Source: Arthrobacter jiangjiafuii (lineage in GTDB: Bacteria > Actinomycetota > Actinomycetes > Actinomycetales > Micrococcaceae). From it: DNA of 64,000 nucleotides. How positions within the stretch are numbered: the stretch's first letter is position 1; every line of letters begins with the position of its first letter. Location of the stretch: assembly GCF_018622995.1 (NCBI RefSeq), contig NZ_CP076022.1:2852001-2916000 (forward strand), in the 5' to 3' direction. The position numbers and the translations under genes were made by a program. The notes under the pieces were generated by a model. The model was given only the letters and a program-made list of their open reading frames with translations. It was not told the origin of the DNA and did no database searches. Positions 9,548 to 19,966 of this stretch are shown here, one piece after another.

Positions 9548-10854
9548 CGCAATAACCCTTCGTAGTGACGTTGCTGCAGTTGCGCGTCGATCTGTTTGAC
9601 TGTTTCGAGTCCCACACCAACCATGATGAGGATCGAGGTCCCGCCGAACGGGAAGTTCGCGTTCGCTCCGACCAGCACCAGTGCGATCAGCGGGATCAGG
9701 GCTACAAAGCCCAGGTAAAGCGCGCCAGGCAAAGTAATGCGCTGGAGCACGTAGTTGAGGTACTCGGCCGTAGGCCGGCCTGCCCGGATGCCCGGGATGA
9801 AGCCGCCGTACTTCTTCATGTTCTCCGAGACTTCCTCGGGATTGAACGTGATCGACACATAGAAGTACGTGAAGAACACGATCATCAGGAAGTAGAGCGC
9901 CATGTAGAACGGATGGTCGCCGCTTGTGAGGTAGTTGTTGATCCATACAACCCATTCCGGCGGGGTGCCGGTGGAGGGGGTATTGAACTGTGCCACCAGG
10001 GACGGCAGGTAGAGCATCGACGAGGCGAAGATGACGGGGATGACCCCGGCCATGTTGACCTTGATCGGGATGTAGGTGTTGGTTCCGCCGACGGTGCGGC
10101 GGCCCACCATGCGCTTGGCATACTGCACCGGGATCCGGCGCTGCGACTGCTCCACGAAAATCACGAGGGCAACCACGAGGATGCCGATGCCGAGGACGGC
10201 CAGGAAGACAGTCCAGCCCTGGGCGCTGAGGATGGCACCGAGCGAGCTCGGGAAGCCGGCGGCGATGGAGGTGAAGATGAGCAGGGACATGCCGTTGCCG
10301 ACACCCTTTTCCGTGACCAGTTCACCCATCCACATGATCAGGCCGGTACCGGCGGTCAGAGTAATGATCAGGAGCAGGATGGTGATGATGTTGTCGTCGG
10401 GGATGATCGGCACGGAGCAGGCGTTGTTGAACAGCGCTCCGGTGCGGGCCAGCGAGACGACGGTGGTGGCGTTGAGCAGGCCCAGGGCGATCGTCAGGTA
10501 CCGCGTGTACTGGGTCAGCTTGGACTGGCCCTGCGCGCCTTCGTCATGGAGTGCCTGGAAGTGGGGAATCACGACGCGCAGCAGCTGAACGATGATGCTG
10601 GCGGTGATGTAAGGCATGATGCCCAGGGCAAAGATGGAGACCTGCAGCAGGGCGCCGCCGCTGAAGAGGTTAACGAATTCGTAGAGACCACCCGAGGTGG
10701 TACCCAGAGCCAAGCACTGCTGCACATTGCCGTAGTCAACACCCGGGGCCGGGATAAAAGCACCCATGCGGAAGATAGTGATGATTCCCAGCGTAAACAA
10801 CAGCTTGCGTCGCAGGTCTGGCGTCCGGAAAGCCCGGCCAATAGCGCTAAGCAA
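9544..10854 (-). CDS. secY: Protein translocase subunit SecY
   Basis: SecY is the channel of the Sec translocon in the cytoplasmic membrane, with ten transmembrane helices. The protein begins at residue motif LSAIGRAFRTPDLRRKLLFT and ends in a cytoplasmic tail after the tenth helix. I place the start at the TTG at 10854, giving 436 residues, because AGGAGG lies four bases upstream and family homology begins there; the ATG at 10908 has no ribosome site and its extra 18 residues are not family-like. It overlaps adk by 4 bases, suggesting translational coupling. Confidence 0.94.
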   Translation of the reverse strand: MLSAIGRAFRTPDLRRKLLFTLGIITIFRMGAFIPAPGVDYGNVQQCLALGTTSGGLYEFVNLFSGGALLQVSIFALGIMPYITASIIVQLLRVVIPHFQALHDEGAQGQSKLTQYTRYLTIALGLLNATTVVSLARTGALFNNACSVPIIPDDNIITILLLIITLTAGTGLIMWMGELVTEKGVGNGMSLLIFTSIAAGFPSSLGAILSAQGWTVFLAVLGIGILVVALVIFVEQSQRRIPVQYAKRMVGRRTVGGTNTYIPIKVNMAGVIPVIFASSMLYLPSLVAQFNTPSTGTPPEWVVWINNYLTSGDHPFYMALYFLMIVFFTYFYVSITFNPEEVSENMKKYGGFIPGIRAGRPTAEYLNYVLQRITLPGALYLGFVALIPLIALVLVGANANFPFGGTSILIMVGVGLETVKQIDAQLQQRHYEGLLR

Positions 10855-10979
10855 GCGTCCTCCTGAATGAGATCTGAAGTAGGTGTGGCCCGATTGGACC
10901 GGTAACAAAAACAGAGTCTATCCGCTCAAGCCCCGTACAACGTTAACGAAGGCCGCGGCGCGATAGTGGCCTTAAACGA

Positions 10980-11026
10980 AACTAAACTCCCGGCGGGCCG
11001 TAAACCGGCCCGCCAAGAGTTTAGTT
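10980..11026 (-). terminator. Terminator at the end of the spc block
   Basis: A 10 bp AACTAAACTC stem, a 2x2 internal loop and an 8 bp GGCGGGCC stem enclose a 7-base loop. TTTCGTTT follows on the minus strand. It lies 82 bases past rplO, so secY-adk-map probably has its own start; a TAGACT hexamer at 10915-10920 is a possible -10 for secY, without a convincing -35. Confidence 0.75.
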
Positions 11027-11108
11027 CTTGTCCTGCCAACCGCGCAGCGCAACACCGGCGGCCGGTTTCCCGGCCGTACGGCGTCACTGCACGGAACGCA
11101 CACGGTGC

Positions 11109-11573
11109 TTAGAGCGCCGTGGTCGTTCCGCCTGCTGCGGCGATCTTCTCTGCCGCACTGGCGGAGAATGCATCGGCGGTTACGTTCACCTTGACGGTGA
11201 TGTCGCCGGTGCCCAGGACCTTGACGGGCTGGTTCTTGCGAACGGCGCCCTTGGCAACGAGGTCAGCAACAGTGATCTCGCCGCCTTCGGGGAACAGCTC
11301 CGAGATCTTGTCCAGGTTTACAACCTGGAACTCGACGCGGAACGGGTTCTTGAAGCCGCGCAGCTTCGGCAGGCGCATGTGCAGCGGCAGCTGCCCGCCA
11401 GCGAAACCGGCCTTGACCTGGTAGCGGGCCTTGGTGCCCTTCATACCGCGGCCTGCGGTCTTACCCTTGGAACCTTCACCGCGGCCAACACGGGTCTTGG
11501 CCGTCTTGGCACCGGGTGCCGGACGCAGGTGGTGAACCTTCAGCGCGTGTTCGTTGTTATTATCTTCGGCCAT
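11109..11573 (-). CDS. rplO: 50S ribosomal protein L15
   Basis: L15 is a late-assembling 50S protein. It shows the family's [20 protein letters not shown], the glycine-rich [11 protein letters not shown] loop and [13 protein letters not shown] use the ATG at 11573 (154 residues) because GAGGAGG lies nine bases upstream and the protein starts MAEDNN; a start six codons further upstream would lie inside rpmD. One base separates it from the rpmD stop. Confidence 0.96.
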   Translation of the reverse strand: MAEDNNNEHALKVHHLRPAPGAKTAKTRVGRGEGSKGKTAGRGMKGTKARYQVKAGFAGGQLPLHMRLPKLRGFKNPFRVEFQVVNLDKISELFPEGGEITVADLVAKGAVRKNQPVKVLGTGDITVKVNVTADAFSASAAEKIAAAGGTTTAL

Positions 11574-11574
11574 G

Positions 11575-11787
11575 TTAATTCGCCTCCTCAACCTTCACGA
11601 GGTGCGGAACCGTGTTGATCATGCCAACAGTCACGGCGTCTGCGGTGCGAACGGTGGTAGCACCGATGCGTCGCAGGCCCAATGAGCGCAGCGTGTCCTT
11701 CTGATTCTGCTTACCACCGATGGTGGACTTAATCTGGGTGATCTTGAGCTTTGCCGTGCTGACGGCAATGTTCTTAGGAGTAGTCAT
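11575..11787 (-). CDS. rpmD: 50S ribosomal protein L30
   Basis: The 70-residue protein has the L30 core [20 protein letters not shown] and the LGLRRIG turn. A ten-residue lead precedes the core, slightly longer than E. coli L30. It shares one base with the rpsE stop and sits one base before rplO. Confidence 0.96.
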   Translation of the reverse strand: MTTPKNIAVSTAKLKITQIKSTIGGKQNQKDTLRSLGLRRIGATTVRTADAVTVGMINTVPHLVKVEEAN

Positions 11788-12497
11788 CAGGCACCTGCCT
11801 TCTGCATGTTGCGGAGCATCGCAGCCGGCACAACCTCGTCCAGCGGCAGGCCGCGGCGGGCAGCCACTGCCTGAGGCTCTTCGAGGCGCTTCAGCGCATC
11901 AACCGTGGCGTGCACGATGTTGATGGCGTTGGAGGACCCGAGCGACTTGGACAGTACGTCATGGATACCGGCGCATTCGAGAATGGCGCGGACCGGACCA
12001 CCGGCGATAACACCGGTACCCGGGGAAGCCGGACGCAGCAGGACGACGCCTGCAGCAGCTTCACCCTGGACCAGGTGAGGGATGGTTCCACCGATGCGGG
12101 GGACGCGGAAGAAAGTCTTCTTGGCTTCTTCAACGGCCTTCGCGATTGCGGAGGGAACTTCCTTGGCCTTGCCGTAGCCGACACCGACCATGCCGTTGCC
12201 GTCGCCGACAACTACCAGGGCGGTGAAGCTGAAGCGACGACCACCCTTGACAACCTTGGCAACGCGGTTGATGGTCACGACGCGTTCAATGAACTTGTCC
12301 TTCTCATCGTTGCGTCCGCCGTCGCGGCCACCGCGGCCACCGCGTTCTCCGCGGCCTCCACGGTCGGAGCGCTGCTCGCCCTTGCGGCCGCCTCGGCGGT
12401 CGTCAGTGGCGGGAGCTGCGGCGTCCTTGGTCTCAGTTGCCTGCGCAGCTGTAGCTTCAGTCACCTGGTTTTCCTTTTCCTTGTTAACCTCGGTCAC
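11787..12497 (-). CDS. rpsE: 30S ribosomal protein S5 with RGG-rich N-terminus
   Basis: S5 supports decoding accuracy and mRNA helicase activity at the entry channel. The conserved double-stranded RNA-binding region starts near residue 70 ([21 protein letters not shown]) and the C-terminal domain follows. The first 65 residues are an Ala/Thr/Glu stretch then an Arg/Gly-rich run with RGGRGG repeats, so the protein is 236 residues against 167 in E. coli. The RGG run could bind RNA; that is inference. Confidence 0.96.
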   Translation of the reverse strand: MTEVNKEKENQVTEATAAQATETKDAAAPATDDRRGGRKGEQRSDRGGRGERGGRGGRDGGRNDEKDKFIERVVTINRVAKVVKGGRRFSFTALVVVGDGNGMVGVGYGKAKEVPSAIAKAVEEAKKTFFRVPRIGGTIPHLVQGEAAAGVVLLRPASPGTGVIAGGPVRAILECAGIHDVLSKSLGSSNAINIVHATVDALKRLEEPQAVAARRGLPLDEVVPAAMLRNMQKAGA

Positions 12498-12877
12498 AGT
12501 GACAGCCCACCTTCACGTGCGCCGTCTGCAACGGCCGCAATGCGGCCGTGGTAACGGTTGCCACCGCGGTCAAAGACAACGGCTTCTACACCGGCAGCCT
12601 TGGCACGTTCGGCAACGAGCTCGCCGACGCGCTTGGACTTGGCGGTCTTGTCGCCGTCCAGTGCGCGCAGGTCGGCTTCCATGGTGGAAGCCGAAGCTAC
12701 GGTTACGCCGCGGGTGTCATCGACAACCTGGACGAATACGTGGCGGGCCGAGCGGTTGACGACCAGACGCGGGCGAGCCTGCGTACCGGAAATCCGCTTG
12801 CGGATGCGCAGCTGGCGGCGGCTGCGGGCAGCCGACTTGCTCTTGGAATTGCGCTTCTTATTAATGCTGATGGCCAT
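12494..12877 (-). CDS. rplR: 50S ribosomal protein L18
   Basis: L18 binds 5S rRNA in the central protuberance. The 127 residues include [20 protein letters not shown] and end in the family-typical [24 protein letters not shown]. It overlaps rpsE by four bases and follows rplF by two. Confidence 0.97.
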   Translation of the reverse strand: MAISINKKRNSKSKSAARSRRQLRIRKRISGTQARPRLVVNRSARHVFVQVVDDTRGVTVASASTMEADLRALDGDKTAKSKRVGELVAERAKAAGVEAVVFDRGGNRYHGRIAAVADGAREGGLSL

Positions 12878-12879
12878 GG

Positions 12880-13416
12880 TTACTTACCAGCCTTTCCGAC
12901 CTTGCGGCGGACAATCTCGCCGGCATAACGAATACCCTTGCCCTTGTAGGGATCGGGCTTGCGCAGCTTGCGGATGTTGGCCGAAACCTCGCCCACCTGC
13001 TGCTTGTCGATGCCGGACACTGTGACCTTCGTGGGACCCACGACGGTAAGCGTGATGCCATCGGGTGCCGTTACCGGAACCGGGTGGCTGTAGCCCAGGG
13101 CGAACTCGAGGTCCGAGCCCTTGGCCACGACGCGGTAACCGGTACCAACGATTTCCAGGTCCTTCTTGTAACCTTCGGTCACACCGGTGATCATGTTGGC
13201 GATCAGGGTGCGGGTCAGGCCGTGGAGGGCACGGGATTCGCGCTCGTCATTGGGGCGGGCAACGGTGATGGTGCTGTCGTCGAGCGTGACAGTGATCGGG
13301 CTGGGCACAGTGTGGCTCAGCTCGCCCTTGGCACCCTTGACGGAAACAAGATTGCCATTGATGGCAATTTCAACTCCGGCAGGAACCGGGATGGGCAGAC
13401 GTCCAATACGTGACAT
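12880..13416 (-). CDS. rplF: 50S ribosomal protein L6
   Basis: L6 stabilises the sarcin-ricin region and the GTPase centre. The 178 residues begin [15 protein letters not shown] and end with the [14 protein letters not shown] signature, with two similar alpha/beta domains between. It lies 18 bases after rpsH. Confidence 0.97.
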   Translation of the reverse strand: MSRIGRLPIPVPAGVEIAINGNLVSVKGAKGELSHTVPSPITVTLDDSTITVARPNDERESRALHGLTRTLIANMITGVTEGYKKDLEIVGTGYRVVAKGSDLEFALGYSHPVPVTAPDGITLTVVGPTKVTVSGIDKQQVGEVSANIRKLRKPDPYKGKGIRYAGEIVRRKVGKAGK

Positions 13417-13434
13417 TTTTCTTTCCCTTCCCTG

Positions 13435-13833
13435 CTACCAGACGTAGGCGAGGACTTCCCCACCTACACCCTTCTTGGCGGCCTGGCGGTCGGTCAGGAG
13501 ACCTGACGACGTCGACAGGATTGCGATACCCAGACCACCGAGAACACGCGGCAGGTTGGTGGACTTTGCGTAAACGCGCAGACCGGGCTTGGAGATACGA
13601 CGCACGCCGGCGATGGAACGCTCGCGGTTCGGACCGAATTTGAGATCAAGGGTCAGCTTCTTGCCGACTACGGCCTCTTCTTCCTTCCAGCCGGCGATGT
13701 AGCCCTCGGCCTTCAGGATGTCAGCGACGCGCGCCTTGAGCTTGCTGTAAGGCATGGACACGGTATCGTGATATGCCGAGTTTGCATTGCGCAGACGCGT
13801 AAGCATGTCTGCGACAGGATCTGTCATTGTCAT
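13435..13833 (-). CDS. rpsH: 30S ribosomal protein S8
   Basis: S8 organises the central domain of 16S rRNA. The 132 residues begin [18 protein letters not shown] and carry the C-terminal signature region with [20 protein letters not shown]. It directly follows rplE with only 90 bases between, leaving no room for the rpsN gene that many bacteria have at this point. Confidence 0.97.
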   Translation of the reverse strand: MTMTDPVADMLTRLRNANSAYHDTVSMPYSKLKARVADILKAEGYIAGWKEEEAVVGKKLTLDLKFGPNRERSIAGVRRISKPGLRVYAKSTNLPRVLGGLGIAILSTSSGLLTDRQAAKKGVGGEVLAYVW

Positions 13834-13923
13834 TGGGCTCTTGCCCTCCCTCGTAACGGTTTCCTGCGGAGATCCGGCTCAGGCGCACCTGGCCGGGAGT
13901 CCGTCGGACCTGTTACGTAGTAA

Positions 13924-14493
13924 TTAATCTTCGGATGTAAACGGGAAGCCGAGCGCCTTGAGCAGCGCGCGTCCCTCGTCATCGGTCTTTGCGGTGGTAA
14001 CTACGGTGATGTCCATGCCGCGTACGCGGTCGATCTTATCCTGATCGATTTCGTGGAACATCGACTGCTCGGTCAGACCGAACGTGTAGTTGCCGTTGCC
14101 GTCGAACTGCTTGCCGTTCAGGCCGCGGAAGTCGCGGATACGCGGCAGTGCCAGGGTTACCAGGCGGTCGACGAATTCCCACATACGGTCTCCACGCAGA
14201 GTTGCGTGGCAGCCGATGGGCATGCCTTCGCGCAGCTTGAACTGAGCGATCGACTTGCGGGCCTTCGTGACCTGCGGCTTCTGACCCGTGATCTGGGTCA
14301 GATCCTTGACTGCACCGTCAATGAGCTTGGAGTCCTTAGCGGCATCTCCAACACCCATGTTCACAACCACCTTGACAAGGCGGGGAACCTGGTTGACGTT
14401 CGTGTAGTTGAACTCGTCCTGCAGGGTCTGCTTGATCTCCGCTGCGTAGCGGGTCTTCAGACGGGGAACGATCTTGGTGACGGTCTCAGTCAT
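13924..14493 (-). CDS. rplE: 50S ribosomal protein L5
   Basis: L5 binds 5S rRNA and contacts the P-site tRNA. The 189 residues contain [14 protein letters not shown], the [14 protein letters not shown] motif and the C-terminal [13 protein letters not shown] block. Its ATG overlaps the rplX stop by one base. Confidence 0.97.
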   Translation of the reverse strand: MTETVTKIVPRLKTRYAAEIKQTLQDEFNYTNVNQVPRLVKVVVNMGVGDAAKDSKLIDGAVKDLTQITGQKPQVTKARKSIAQFKLREGMPIGCHATLRGDRMWEFVDRLVTLALPRIRDFRGLNGKQFDGNGNYTFGLTEQSMFHEIDQDKIDRVRGMDITVVTTAKTDDEGRALLKALGFPFTSED

Positions 14494-14852
14494 TAGAGGT
14501 CCTTCCCTGAGCCCTTGGCGACGCGGATACGCACAGTGCGCTCACGGCCGTCTTTTTCGACGATTTCCTGACGGTAGCCAACACGGGTCGGCTTCTTCGT
14601 TTCCGGGTCAACGATTGCGACGTTGGAAACGTGGAGGGGAGCTTCGACAATCTCGATGCCACCGGTCTTCGAGCCCTTGGAGGACTGGCCAACCTTGGTG
14701 TGCTTCTTGACAGTGTTGACGCCTTCAACCAGGACGCGGTTGGTGTCGGTGTAAACCTTCAGAACCTTGCCCTGCTTGCCGCGGTCTCCGCCGCGGGCAG
14801 CAGTTGCACCGCTGATGACCTGAACGAGGTCACCCTTTTTGATTTTTGCCAT
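14493..14852 (-). CDS. rplX: 50S ribosomal protein L24
   Basis: L24 starts 50S assembly at domain I of 23S rRNA. The 119-residue protein has the KOW motif at the N-terminus ([20 protein letters not shown]) followed by NTVKKHTK and the [16 protein letters not shown] block. Three bases separate it from rplN. Confidence 0.97.
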   Translation of the reverse strand: MAKIKKGDLVQVISGATAARGGDRGKQGKVLKVYTDTNRVLVEGVNTVKKHTKVGQSSKGSKTGGIEIVEAPLHVSNVAIVDPETKKPTRVGYRQEIVEKDGRERTVRIRVAKGSGKDL

Positions 14853-14855
14853 GGA

Positions 14856-15224
14856 CTACAGCACCTCCGGAGCCAGCGAAATGATCTTCATGAACTTCTT
14901 GTCGCGAAGTTCGCGGCCGACCGGGCCGAAGATGCGGGTACCGCGGGGGTCTCCGTCATTCTTCAAGATCACTGCAGCGTTCTCATCGAACTTGATGTAG
15001 GAACCGTCCTGGCGACGGCGTTCCTTCTTGGTGCGAACGATGACGGCCTTGACCACATCGCCCTTTTTGACGTTGCCGCCGGGAATTGCATCCTTGACGG
15101 TGGCAACAATGGTGTCGCCAATGCCTGCGTAGCGGCGCCCGGATCCACCGAGAACACGGATGGTCAAGATTTCCTTGGCACCAGTGTTGTCGGCGACCTT
15201 AAGCCGCGACTCCTGCTGAATCAC
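14856..15224 (-). CDS. rplN: 50S ribosomal protein L14
   Basis: L14 lies at the intersubunit bridge. The 122 residues begin [19 protein letters not shown] and contain the A-V-I-V-R-T-K-K motif and [24 protein letters not shown]-type ending. It is the first gene of the spc block and has a long leader that separates it from rpsQ. Confidence 0.97.
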   Translation of the reverse strand: MIQQESRLKVADNTGAKEILTIRVLGGSGRRYAGIGDTIVATVKDAIPGGNVKKGDVVKAVIVRTKKERRRQDGSYIKFDENAAVILKNDGDPRGTRIFGPVGRELRDKKFMKIISLAPEVL

Positions 15225-15378
15225 TTATAACTCCTGTCGTCGCGCCGGTTCTCGTAAATTGAGCCTTGCGGAACGGATATGGGTGGACCCCGTAATACTG
15301 GTACTCAGCACTCCCCCGCCAGGGGCTGCGCCGCGGCTGACCGCGGCAAAGTGCCGAACAAGATTATCGGGCTTTTGT

Positions 15379-15408
15379 CTCATACGGCGGTGAGGAGGCG
15401 CCATCCAA
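15379..15408 (-). promoter_or_regulatory. rplN: Promoter candidate for the spc operon
   Basis: Minus-strand TTGGAT (15403-15408) and TATGAG (15379-15384) are 18 bases apart, about 155 bases before rplN. The 356 bp gap 15225-15580 holds no gene. It contains this candidate, a small GCCGCGG/CCGCGGC hairpin at 15330-15347 in the leader, and the S10 terminator, placing the S10/spc boundary here as in E. coli. Confidence 0.45.
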
Positions 15409-15460
15409 ACTGGACACACTTCCGCACCGCACAGACAAGATTTCAAGTTTATCGCGAAAA

Positions 15461-15500
15461 GGCCCCGGATGCGAAATCGGATGATAACGCGGCCGGGGCC
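15461..15500 (-). terminator. Terminator of the S10 block
   Basis: GGCCCCGG and CCGGGGCC pair around a 24-base loop, and TTTTCG follows on the minus strand. It lies 80 bases past the rpsQ stop. A second small CGCCGG/CCGGCG hairpin at 15505-15526 lies between it and rpsQ. Confidence 0.7.
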
Positions 15501-15580
15501 CTGTCGCCGGTGGGCGGTTGCCGGCGAGCCCTCCCCGAGGGGATCAGCTCACCGGCGGCCGGCCGGATGTACTGCTGTTG

Positions 15581-15886
15581 TTACTTGGCCTTCTCGATGA
15601 TCTCGACCAGGCGCCACCGCTTCGTAGCGGAGAGCGGCCGGGTTTCGGCGATCAGCACGAGGTCACCGACTCCGGCAGCATTCTGCTCGTCGTGGGCCTT
15701 GAGCTTCGAGGTGCGGCGAAGCACCTTTCCGTACAGGGCGTGCTTGACGCGGTCTTCAACCTGAACAACGACGGTCTTATCCATCTTGTCAGAGACCACG
15801 TAGCCGCGTGCGGTCTTCCGGTACCCGCGGGCATCGGCTCCGTTTGCGTCAGTTGTCACTGCTGCCTCATTCTTGTTTTCACTCAT
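15581..15886 (-). CDS. rpsQ: 30S ribosomal protein S17
   Basis: S17 binds the 5' domain of 16S rRNA. The 101-residue OB-fold protein has [23 protein letters not shown] and [13 protein letters not shown] with the signature [19 protein letters not shown]. An N-terminal lead of about 25 residues is extra relative to E. coli. It overlaps rpmC by four bases. Confidence 0.97.
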   Translation of the reverse strand: MSENKNEAAVTTDANGADARGYRKTARGYVVSDKMDKTVVVQVEDRVKHALYGKVLRRTSKLKAHDEQNAAGVGDLVLIAETRPLSATKRWRLVEIIEKAK

Positions 15887-16215
15887 TTGGCATCATCCTC
15901 AGCGACCTCGGCCGGAGCTTCAGACTCGGTAGCCTTCTTCTTGGACTTCTTCGCTGCCTTTTCAGGAGCTGCTTCCTCGACGGGAGCAACGACCTCGGGA
16001 CGAATCCCCAGCTCGCGCTCGCGCAGCACCGTGTAGATGCGGGCGATGTCGCGCTTTACAACGCGCAGACGGCCGTGGCTTTCCAGCTGACCGGTTGCGG
16101 ACTGGAAGCGGAGGTTGAACAGCTCTTCCTTGGCCTTGCGAAGTTCCTCGACGAGACGGTCCTTATCGAAGCCGTCCAGCTGCTTCGGTGCCAGTTCCTT
16201 TGAACCAATTGCCAT
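15883..16215 (-). CDS. rpmC: 50S ribosomal protein L29 with acidic-basic tail
   Basis: L29 lies by the exit tunnel and helps dock trigger factor and SRP. Residues 10-75 are the two-helix family core ([43 protein letters not shown]). A 35-residue tail rich in Pro, Glu, Lys and Ala, with a KKSKKK run, makes it 110 residues against 63 in E. coli. It could extend from the tunnel rim. Confidence 0.96.
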   Translation of the reverse strand: MAIGSKELAPKQLDGFDKDRLVEELRKAKEELFNLRFQSATGQLESHGRLRVVKRDIARIYTVLRERELGIRPEVVAPVEEAAPEKAAKKSKKKATESEAPAEVAEDDAK

Positions 16216-16217
16216 TT

Positions 16218-16634
16218 CTATTCACCACCCTCGCGACGCACAATGCGTGCCTTCAACGGCAGCTTATGGATCGCCAGGCGCAGGGCCTCACGAGCTACCT
16301 CTTCATTAACACCGGAGATCTCGAAGAGAACGCGGCCCGGCTTGACGTTTGCAACCCACCACTCCGGAGAACCCTTACCGGAACCCATGCGGGTTTCGGC
16401 CGGCTTCTTCGTCAGCGGACGGTCCGGGTAGATGTTGATCCAGACCTTTCCGCCGCGCTTGATGTGGCGCGTCATGGCAATACGTGCAGCTTCGATCTGG
16501 CGGTTGGTGACATACGCAGGCGTCAAAGCCTGGATGCCCCACTCGCCGAAGCTGACTGCAGTGCCGCCGGTTGCAGCGCCGGAACGACCCGGGTGGTGCT
16601 GCTTACGGAACTTGACTCGACGTGGGATAAGCAT
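16218..16634 (-). CDS. rplP: 50S ribosomal protein L16
   Basis: L16 lies next to the A-site tRNA elbow. The 138 residues begin [15 protein letters not shown] and contain [22 protein letters not shown] and [20 protein letters not shown]. The rpsC stop and rplP start abut. Confidence 0.97.
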   Translation of the reverse strand: MLIPRRVKFRKQHHPGRSGAATGGTAVSFGEWGIQALTPAYVTNRQIEAARIAMTRHIKRGGKVWINIYPDRPLTKKPAETRMGSGKGSPEWWVANVKPGRVLFEISGVNEEVAREALRLAIHKLPLKARIVRREGGE

Positions 16635-17477
16635 TTAAGCCTGTCCTCCTTCTGCTGCGGGGGCAGCTGCCTCAGCGGCCGGAGCCTCTGCAGCAGCAGG
16701 CGCGGCGGCCTTGTCAGCACGCTCGGGACGACGACGACGGTCGCCTCCACGGTCTCCACGGTCGGCCGGGCCGCGGCCCGGACGGTCGCTGGAGCGGCCG
16801 CGGGACGGTGCAGCAGCCTGCTGTGCAGCCAGTTCCTTGGCGGTGACGTCGCCCTTGTAGATCCAGACCTTCACGCCGATGCGGCCGAAGGTGGTCTTGG
16901 CTTCGAAGAAGCCGTAGTCGATCTGCGCGCGGAGGGTGTGCAGGGGCACACGGCCTTCGCGGTAGAACTCCGAACGGCTCATTTCTGCGCCGCCCAGACG
17001 GCCGGAGCACTGGATACGGATACCCTTGGCGCCGGCACGCTGTGCGGACTGGATGGCCTTCTTCATCGCACGGCGGAAAGCCACGCGGGAAGAGAGCTGC
17101 TCAGCAACGCCCTGGGCAACAAGCTGTGCTTCCATCTCGGGGTTCTTGACCTCGAGGATGTTCAGCTGAACCTGCTTGCCCGTGAGCTTCTCCAGCTCGC
17201 CGCGGATGCGGTCTGCTTCGGCGCCGCGGCGGCCGATAACGATACCCGGGCGGGCCGTGTGGATATCCACGCGGACACGGTCACGGGTGCGCTCGATCTC
17301 AACCTTGGCGATACCGGCACGGTCCATGCCGGTGGACATCAGCTGACGGATCTTGATGTCCTCGCGGACGAAGTCCTTGTAGCGCTGGCCCGGCTTGCTG
17401 CTGTCAGCAAACCAGTGCGACACATGGTCAGTGGTGATGCCGAGTCGGAACCCGTGCGGGTTAACCTTCTGTCCCAC
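16635..17477 (-). CDS. rpsC: 30S ribosomal protein S3 with long C-terminal tail
   Basis: S3 forms the mRNA entry channel. It begins [14 protein letters not shown]; the KH domain lies near residues 60-110 ([14 protein letters not shown]) and the S3 C-domain includes [14 protein letters not shown]. After about residue 218 comes an Arg/Asp/Gly-rich run and then an Ala/Glu-rich end, giving 280 residues against 233 in E. coli. The tail could bind RNA, by composition only. Confidence 0.97.
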   Translation of the reverse strand: MGQKVNPHGFRLGITTDHVSHWFADSSKPGQRYKDFVREDIKIRQLMSTGMDRAGIAKVEIERTRDRVRVDIHTARPGIVIGRRGAEADRIRGELEKLTGKQVQLNILEVKNPEMEAQLVAQGVAEQLSSRVAFRRAMKKAIQSAQRAGAKGIRIQCSGRLGGAEMSRSEFYREGRVPLHTLRAQIDYGFFEAKTTFGRIGVKVWIYKGDVTAKELAAQQAAAPSRGRSSDRPGRGPADRGDRGGDRRRRPERADKAAAPAAAEAPAAEAAAPAAEGGQA

Positions 17478-17843
17478 TTAGCGTTCCTCCTCGATTTTGG
17501 GGGTTGCGACAACCACGGTGACGTGGCTGGTCCGCTTGTTGATGCGGTACGCGCGGCCCTGTGCACGGGGCTGGAACCGCTTCATGGTGGGCCCTTCGTC
17601 AACGAATGCATCGCTGATGAAGAGGTCACCCTCGTCGAAGGCCAGGCCGTCACGGTCCGCGAGGACTCGTGCGTTGGCCATGGCCGACTGAACTACCTTA
17701 AGTACCGGCTCCGATGCTGCCTGGGGGGCAAACTTCAGAATTGCCAGAGCCTCATTCGCTTGCTTGCCACGAACAAGGTTGACGACGCGCCGGGCCTTCA
17801 TAGGCGTTACGCGGATATGACGCGCAATTGCCTTGGCTTCCAT
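17478..17843 (-). CDS. rplV: 50S ribosomal protein L22
   Basis: L22 lines the exit tunnel and its beta-hairpin is a macrolide-resistance site. The 121 residues include [17 protein letters not shown] and the hairpin region [24 protein letters not shown] without an obvious deletion or duplication. It abuts rpsC. Confidence 0.97.
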   Translation of the reverse strand: MEAKAIARHIRVTPMKARRVVNLVRGKQANEALAILKFAPQAASEPVLKVVQSAMANARVLADRDGLAFDEGDLFISDAFVDEGPTMKRFQPRAQGRAYRINKRTSHVTVVVATPKIEEER

Positions 17844-17881
17844 TGCTTTCCTTCTCTCGTCTTCTGCCGAAAGAGCAGCGC

Positions 17882-18163
17882 CTAGCGGCGCTTGCCCTTG
17901 CGGTCGTCCTTCACATGGCCGCGGAATGTCCGCGTCAGGGCGAATTCGCCGAGCTTGTGCCCGACCATCGACTCCGTGACAAACACCGGAATGTGCTTAC
18001 GTCCGTCATGTACGGCGATCGTGTGCCCGAGCATGTCGGGGATGATCATCGAACGACGGGACCACGTCTTGATGACGTTCTTGGTGCCCTTTTCGTTTTC
18101 GGCCGCTACCTTAAGGAACAGGTGCTGGTCGACGAAGGGGCCTTTCTTCAGGCTGCGTGGCAT
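17882..18163 (-). CDS. rpsS: 30S ribosomal protein S19
   Basis: S19 pairs with S13 in the 30S head. The 93 residues begin [12 protein letters not shown] and contain [25 protein letters not shown] and the [13 protein letters not shown] signature. Confidence 0.97.
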   Translation of the reverse strand: MPRSLKKGPFVDQHLFLKVAAENEKGTKNVIKTWSRRSMIIPDMLGHTIAVHDGRKHIPVFVTESMVGHKLGEFALTRTFRGHVKDDRKGKRR

Positions 18164-18175
18164 GTTTCCAGGCTC

Positions 18176-19015
18176 CTATCGCTTGTTCTTGCCGGAACGA
18201 CGGCGACGCACAATGAGGTTGTCGCTCTCTTTATTGGGGCGGCGTGTGCGGCCTTCGCGCTTACCGTTCGGGTTGACCGGGTGGCGTCCACCGGAGGTCT
18301 TACCTTCACCACCACCGTGCGGGTGGTCGACCGGGTTCATGGCGACACCGCGGACGGTCGGGCGTACGCCCTTCCAGCGCATACGGCCGGCCTTACCCCA
18401 GTTGATGTTCGACTGCTCGGCGTTGCCGACCTCGCCGATCGTGGCGCGGCAGCGTGCGTCAACGTTGCGGATTTCGCCGGAAGGCAGACGCAGCTGGGCG
18501 AAGCGGCCTTCCTTGGCGACAAGCTGAACAGATGCACCGGCGGAGCGGGCCATCTTGGCGCCGCCACCCGGACGCAGCTCAACGGCGTGGATAGTGGTAC
18601 CCACGGGGATGTTGCGCAGGGGCAGGTTGTTGCCGGGCTTGATGTCAGCTCCGGCTCCGGCCTCTACGTGGTCGCCCTGGCTGAGCTTGTTCGGAGCAAT
18701 GATGTAACGCTTGGTGCCATCAACGTAGTGCAGCAGCGCAATGCGAGCGGTACGGTTCGGATCGTATTCGATCTCGGCAACGCGAGCGTCGACGCCGTCC
18801 TTGTCGTGGCGGCGGAAGTCGATCAGACGGTACTGACGCTTGTGTCCACCACCCTTGTGCCTGGTCGTGATCTTACCGGTGTTGTTACGTCCACCCTTTT
18901 TGGGCAGCGGGCGTACCAACGACTTTTCCGGCGTCGACCGCGTGATTTCGGTGAAGTCGGCTACGCTCGAGCCGCGACGGCCCGGTGTAGTCGGCTTGTA
19001 TTTACGGATTCCCAT
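18176..19015 (-). CDS. rplB: 50S ribosomal protein L2
   Basis: L2 supports the peptidyl-transferase centre. The 279 residues begin [18 protein letters not shown]; the RNA-binding domains and the C-terminal [25 protein letters not shown] stretch with its conserved histidine are complete. It lies 12 bases before rpsS. Confidence 0.98.
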   Translation of the reverse strand: MGIRKYKPTTPGRRGSSVADFTEITRSTPEKSLVRPLPKKGGRNNTGKITTRHKGGGHKRQYRLIDFRRHDKDGVDARVAEIEYDPNRTARIALLHYVDGTKRYIIAPNKLSQGDHVEAGAGADIKPGNNLPLRNIPVGTTIHAVELRPGGGAKMARSAGASVQLVAKEGRFAQLRLPSGEIRNVDARCRATIGEVGNAEQSNINWGKAGRMRWKGVRPTVRGVAMNPVDHPHGGGEGKTSGGRHPVNPNGKREGRTRRPNKESDNLIVRRRRSGKNKR

Positions 19016-19045
19016 TATTTATTCCTCGTTAAAGTGGTCTCCGCC

Positions 19046-19351
19046 CTAGCTGAGCGGACCGCCGAAGATGTCGATTGTGCCGTCCTTCAGGGTGACAATG
19101 GCGCGCTTGGTGTTCTTGCGCTGTCCCCATCCGAACTTGGTCCGCTTACGCTTACCGGCACGGTTGATGGTGTTGATCGAGTCGACCTTGACGGAGAAGA
19201 TTTTCTCCACGGCCAGCTTGATCTCGGTCTTGTTGGAGCGGGGGTCGACCAGGAAGGTGTACTTACCTTCGTCGATCAGGCCGTAGCTCTTTTCCGAAAC
19301 GACGGGTGCCAGCACCACGTCGCGAGGGTCCTTTGCGGTGGTCGCGCTCAC
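19046..19351 (-). CDS. rplW: 50S ribosomal protein L23
   Basis: L23 is the exit-site docking protein for trigger factor and SRP. The 101 residues contain [33 protein letters not shown] and the loop [18 protein letters not shown]. It overlaps rplD by four bases. Confidence 0.97.
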   Translation of the reverse strand: MSATTAKDPRDVVLAPVVSEKSYGLIDEGKYTFLVDPRSNKTEIKLAVEKIFSVKVDSINTINRAGKRKRTKFGWGQRKNTKRAIVTLKDGTIDIFGGPLS

Positions 19352-19962
19352 TTGGCGTCCTCCTTGACAGTGTTCTTGCCGACGAACTCGTCGTAGGCAG
19401 CCTTGGTGAAGACCACGTCATCGGCAACAAGCACGTCGTAGGTGTTCAGCTGATCTACGTAGATCACGTGAACATCGGTGAGGTTACGCACGGAAAGTGC
19501 AGCAACGTCATTGGCGCGCTCGATGACAACGAGCATGTTCTTGCGGTCGGAAAGTGAACGCAGCGTGTCGCGTGCAGCCTTGGTCGACGGCGTTTCGCCG
19601 GCTACCAGGGTTTCCAGCACGTGGATGCGGCCGTTGCGTGCCCGGTCGGAGAGTGCTCCGCGCAGGGCGGCGGCAATCATCTTCTTGGGGGTGCGCTGGC
19701 TGTAGTCGCGGGGCGTCGGTCCGTGGACAACGCCACCACCGGTCATGTGAGGAGCACGGATGGAACCCTGACGGGCGCGGCCGGTACCCTTCTGCTTGAA
19801 CGGCTTGCGGCCTGCGCCGGACACCTCTGCGCGGGTCTTCGTCTTGTGCGTTCCCTGGCGTGCAGCTGCAAGCTGAGCAACTACTACCTGGTGCAGAAGA
19901 GGAACGTTCGTCTGAACGTCGAAGAGCGCTGCGGGGAATTCAACAGTGGTTTCGTTAGCCAT
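19348..19962 (-). CDS. rplD: 50S ribosomal protein L4
   Basis: L4 lines the exit tunnel and in E. coli represses its own operon. The 204 residues contain the loop [26 protein letters not shown] and the C-terminal domain. Whether it represses this operon cannot be read here, though the long structured leader before rpsJ would allow it. Confidence 0.97.
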   Translation of the reverse strand: MANETTVEFPAALFDVQTNVPLLHQVVVAQLAAARQGTHKTKTRAEVSGAGRKPFKQKGTGRARQGSIRAPHMTGGGVVHGPTPRDYSQRTPKKMIAAALRGALSDRARNGRIHVLETLVAGETPSTKAARDTLRSLSDRKNMLVVIERANDVAALSVRNLTDVHVIYVDQLNTYDVLVADDVVFTKAAYDEFVGKNTVKEDAK

Positions 19963-19966
19963 GAGA

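Noticed and set aside
10855-10908. ATG start for secY at 10908
   Set aside because: It has no ribosome site and the extra 18 residues do not fit SecY; the TTG with AGGAGG upstream is better.
16188-17885. Open frame of 565 codons on the plus strand across rplP, rpsC and rplV
   Set aside because: It is antisense to three certain ribosomal genes. High GC leaves few stops in the complementary frame, and the translation resembles no family.
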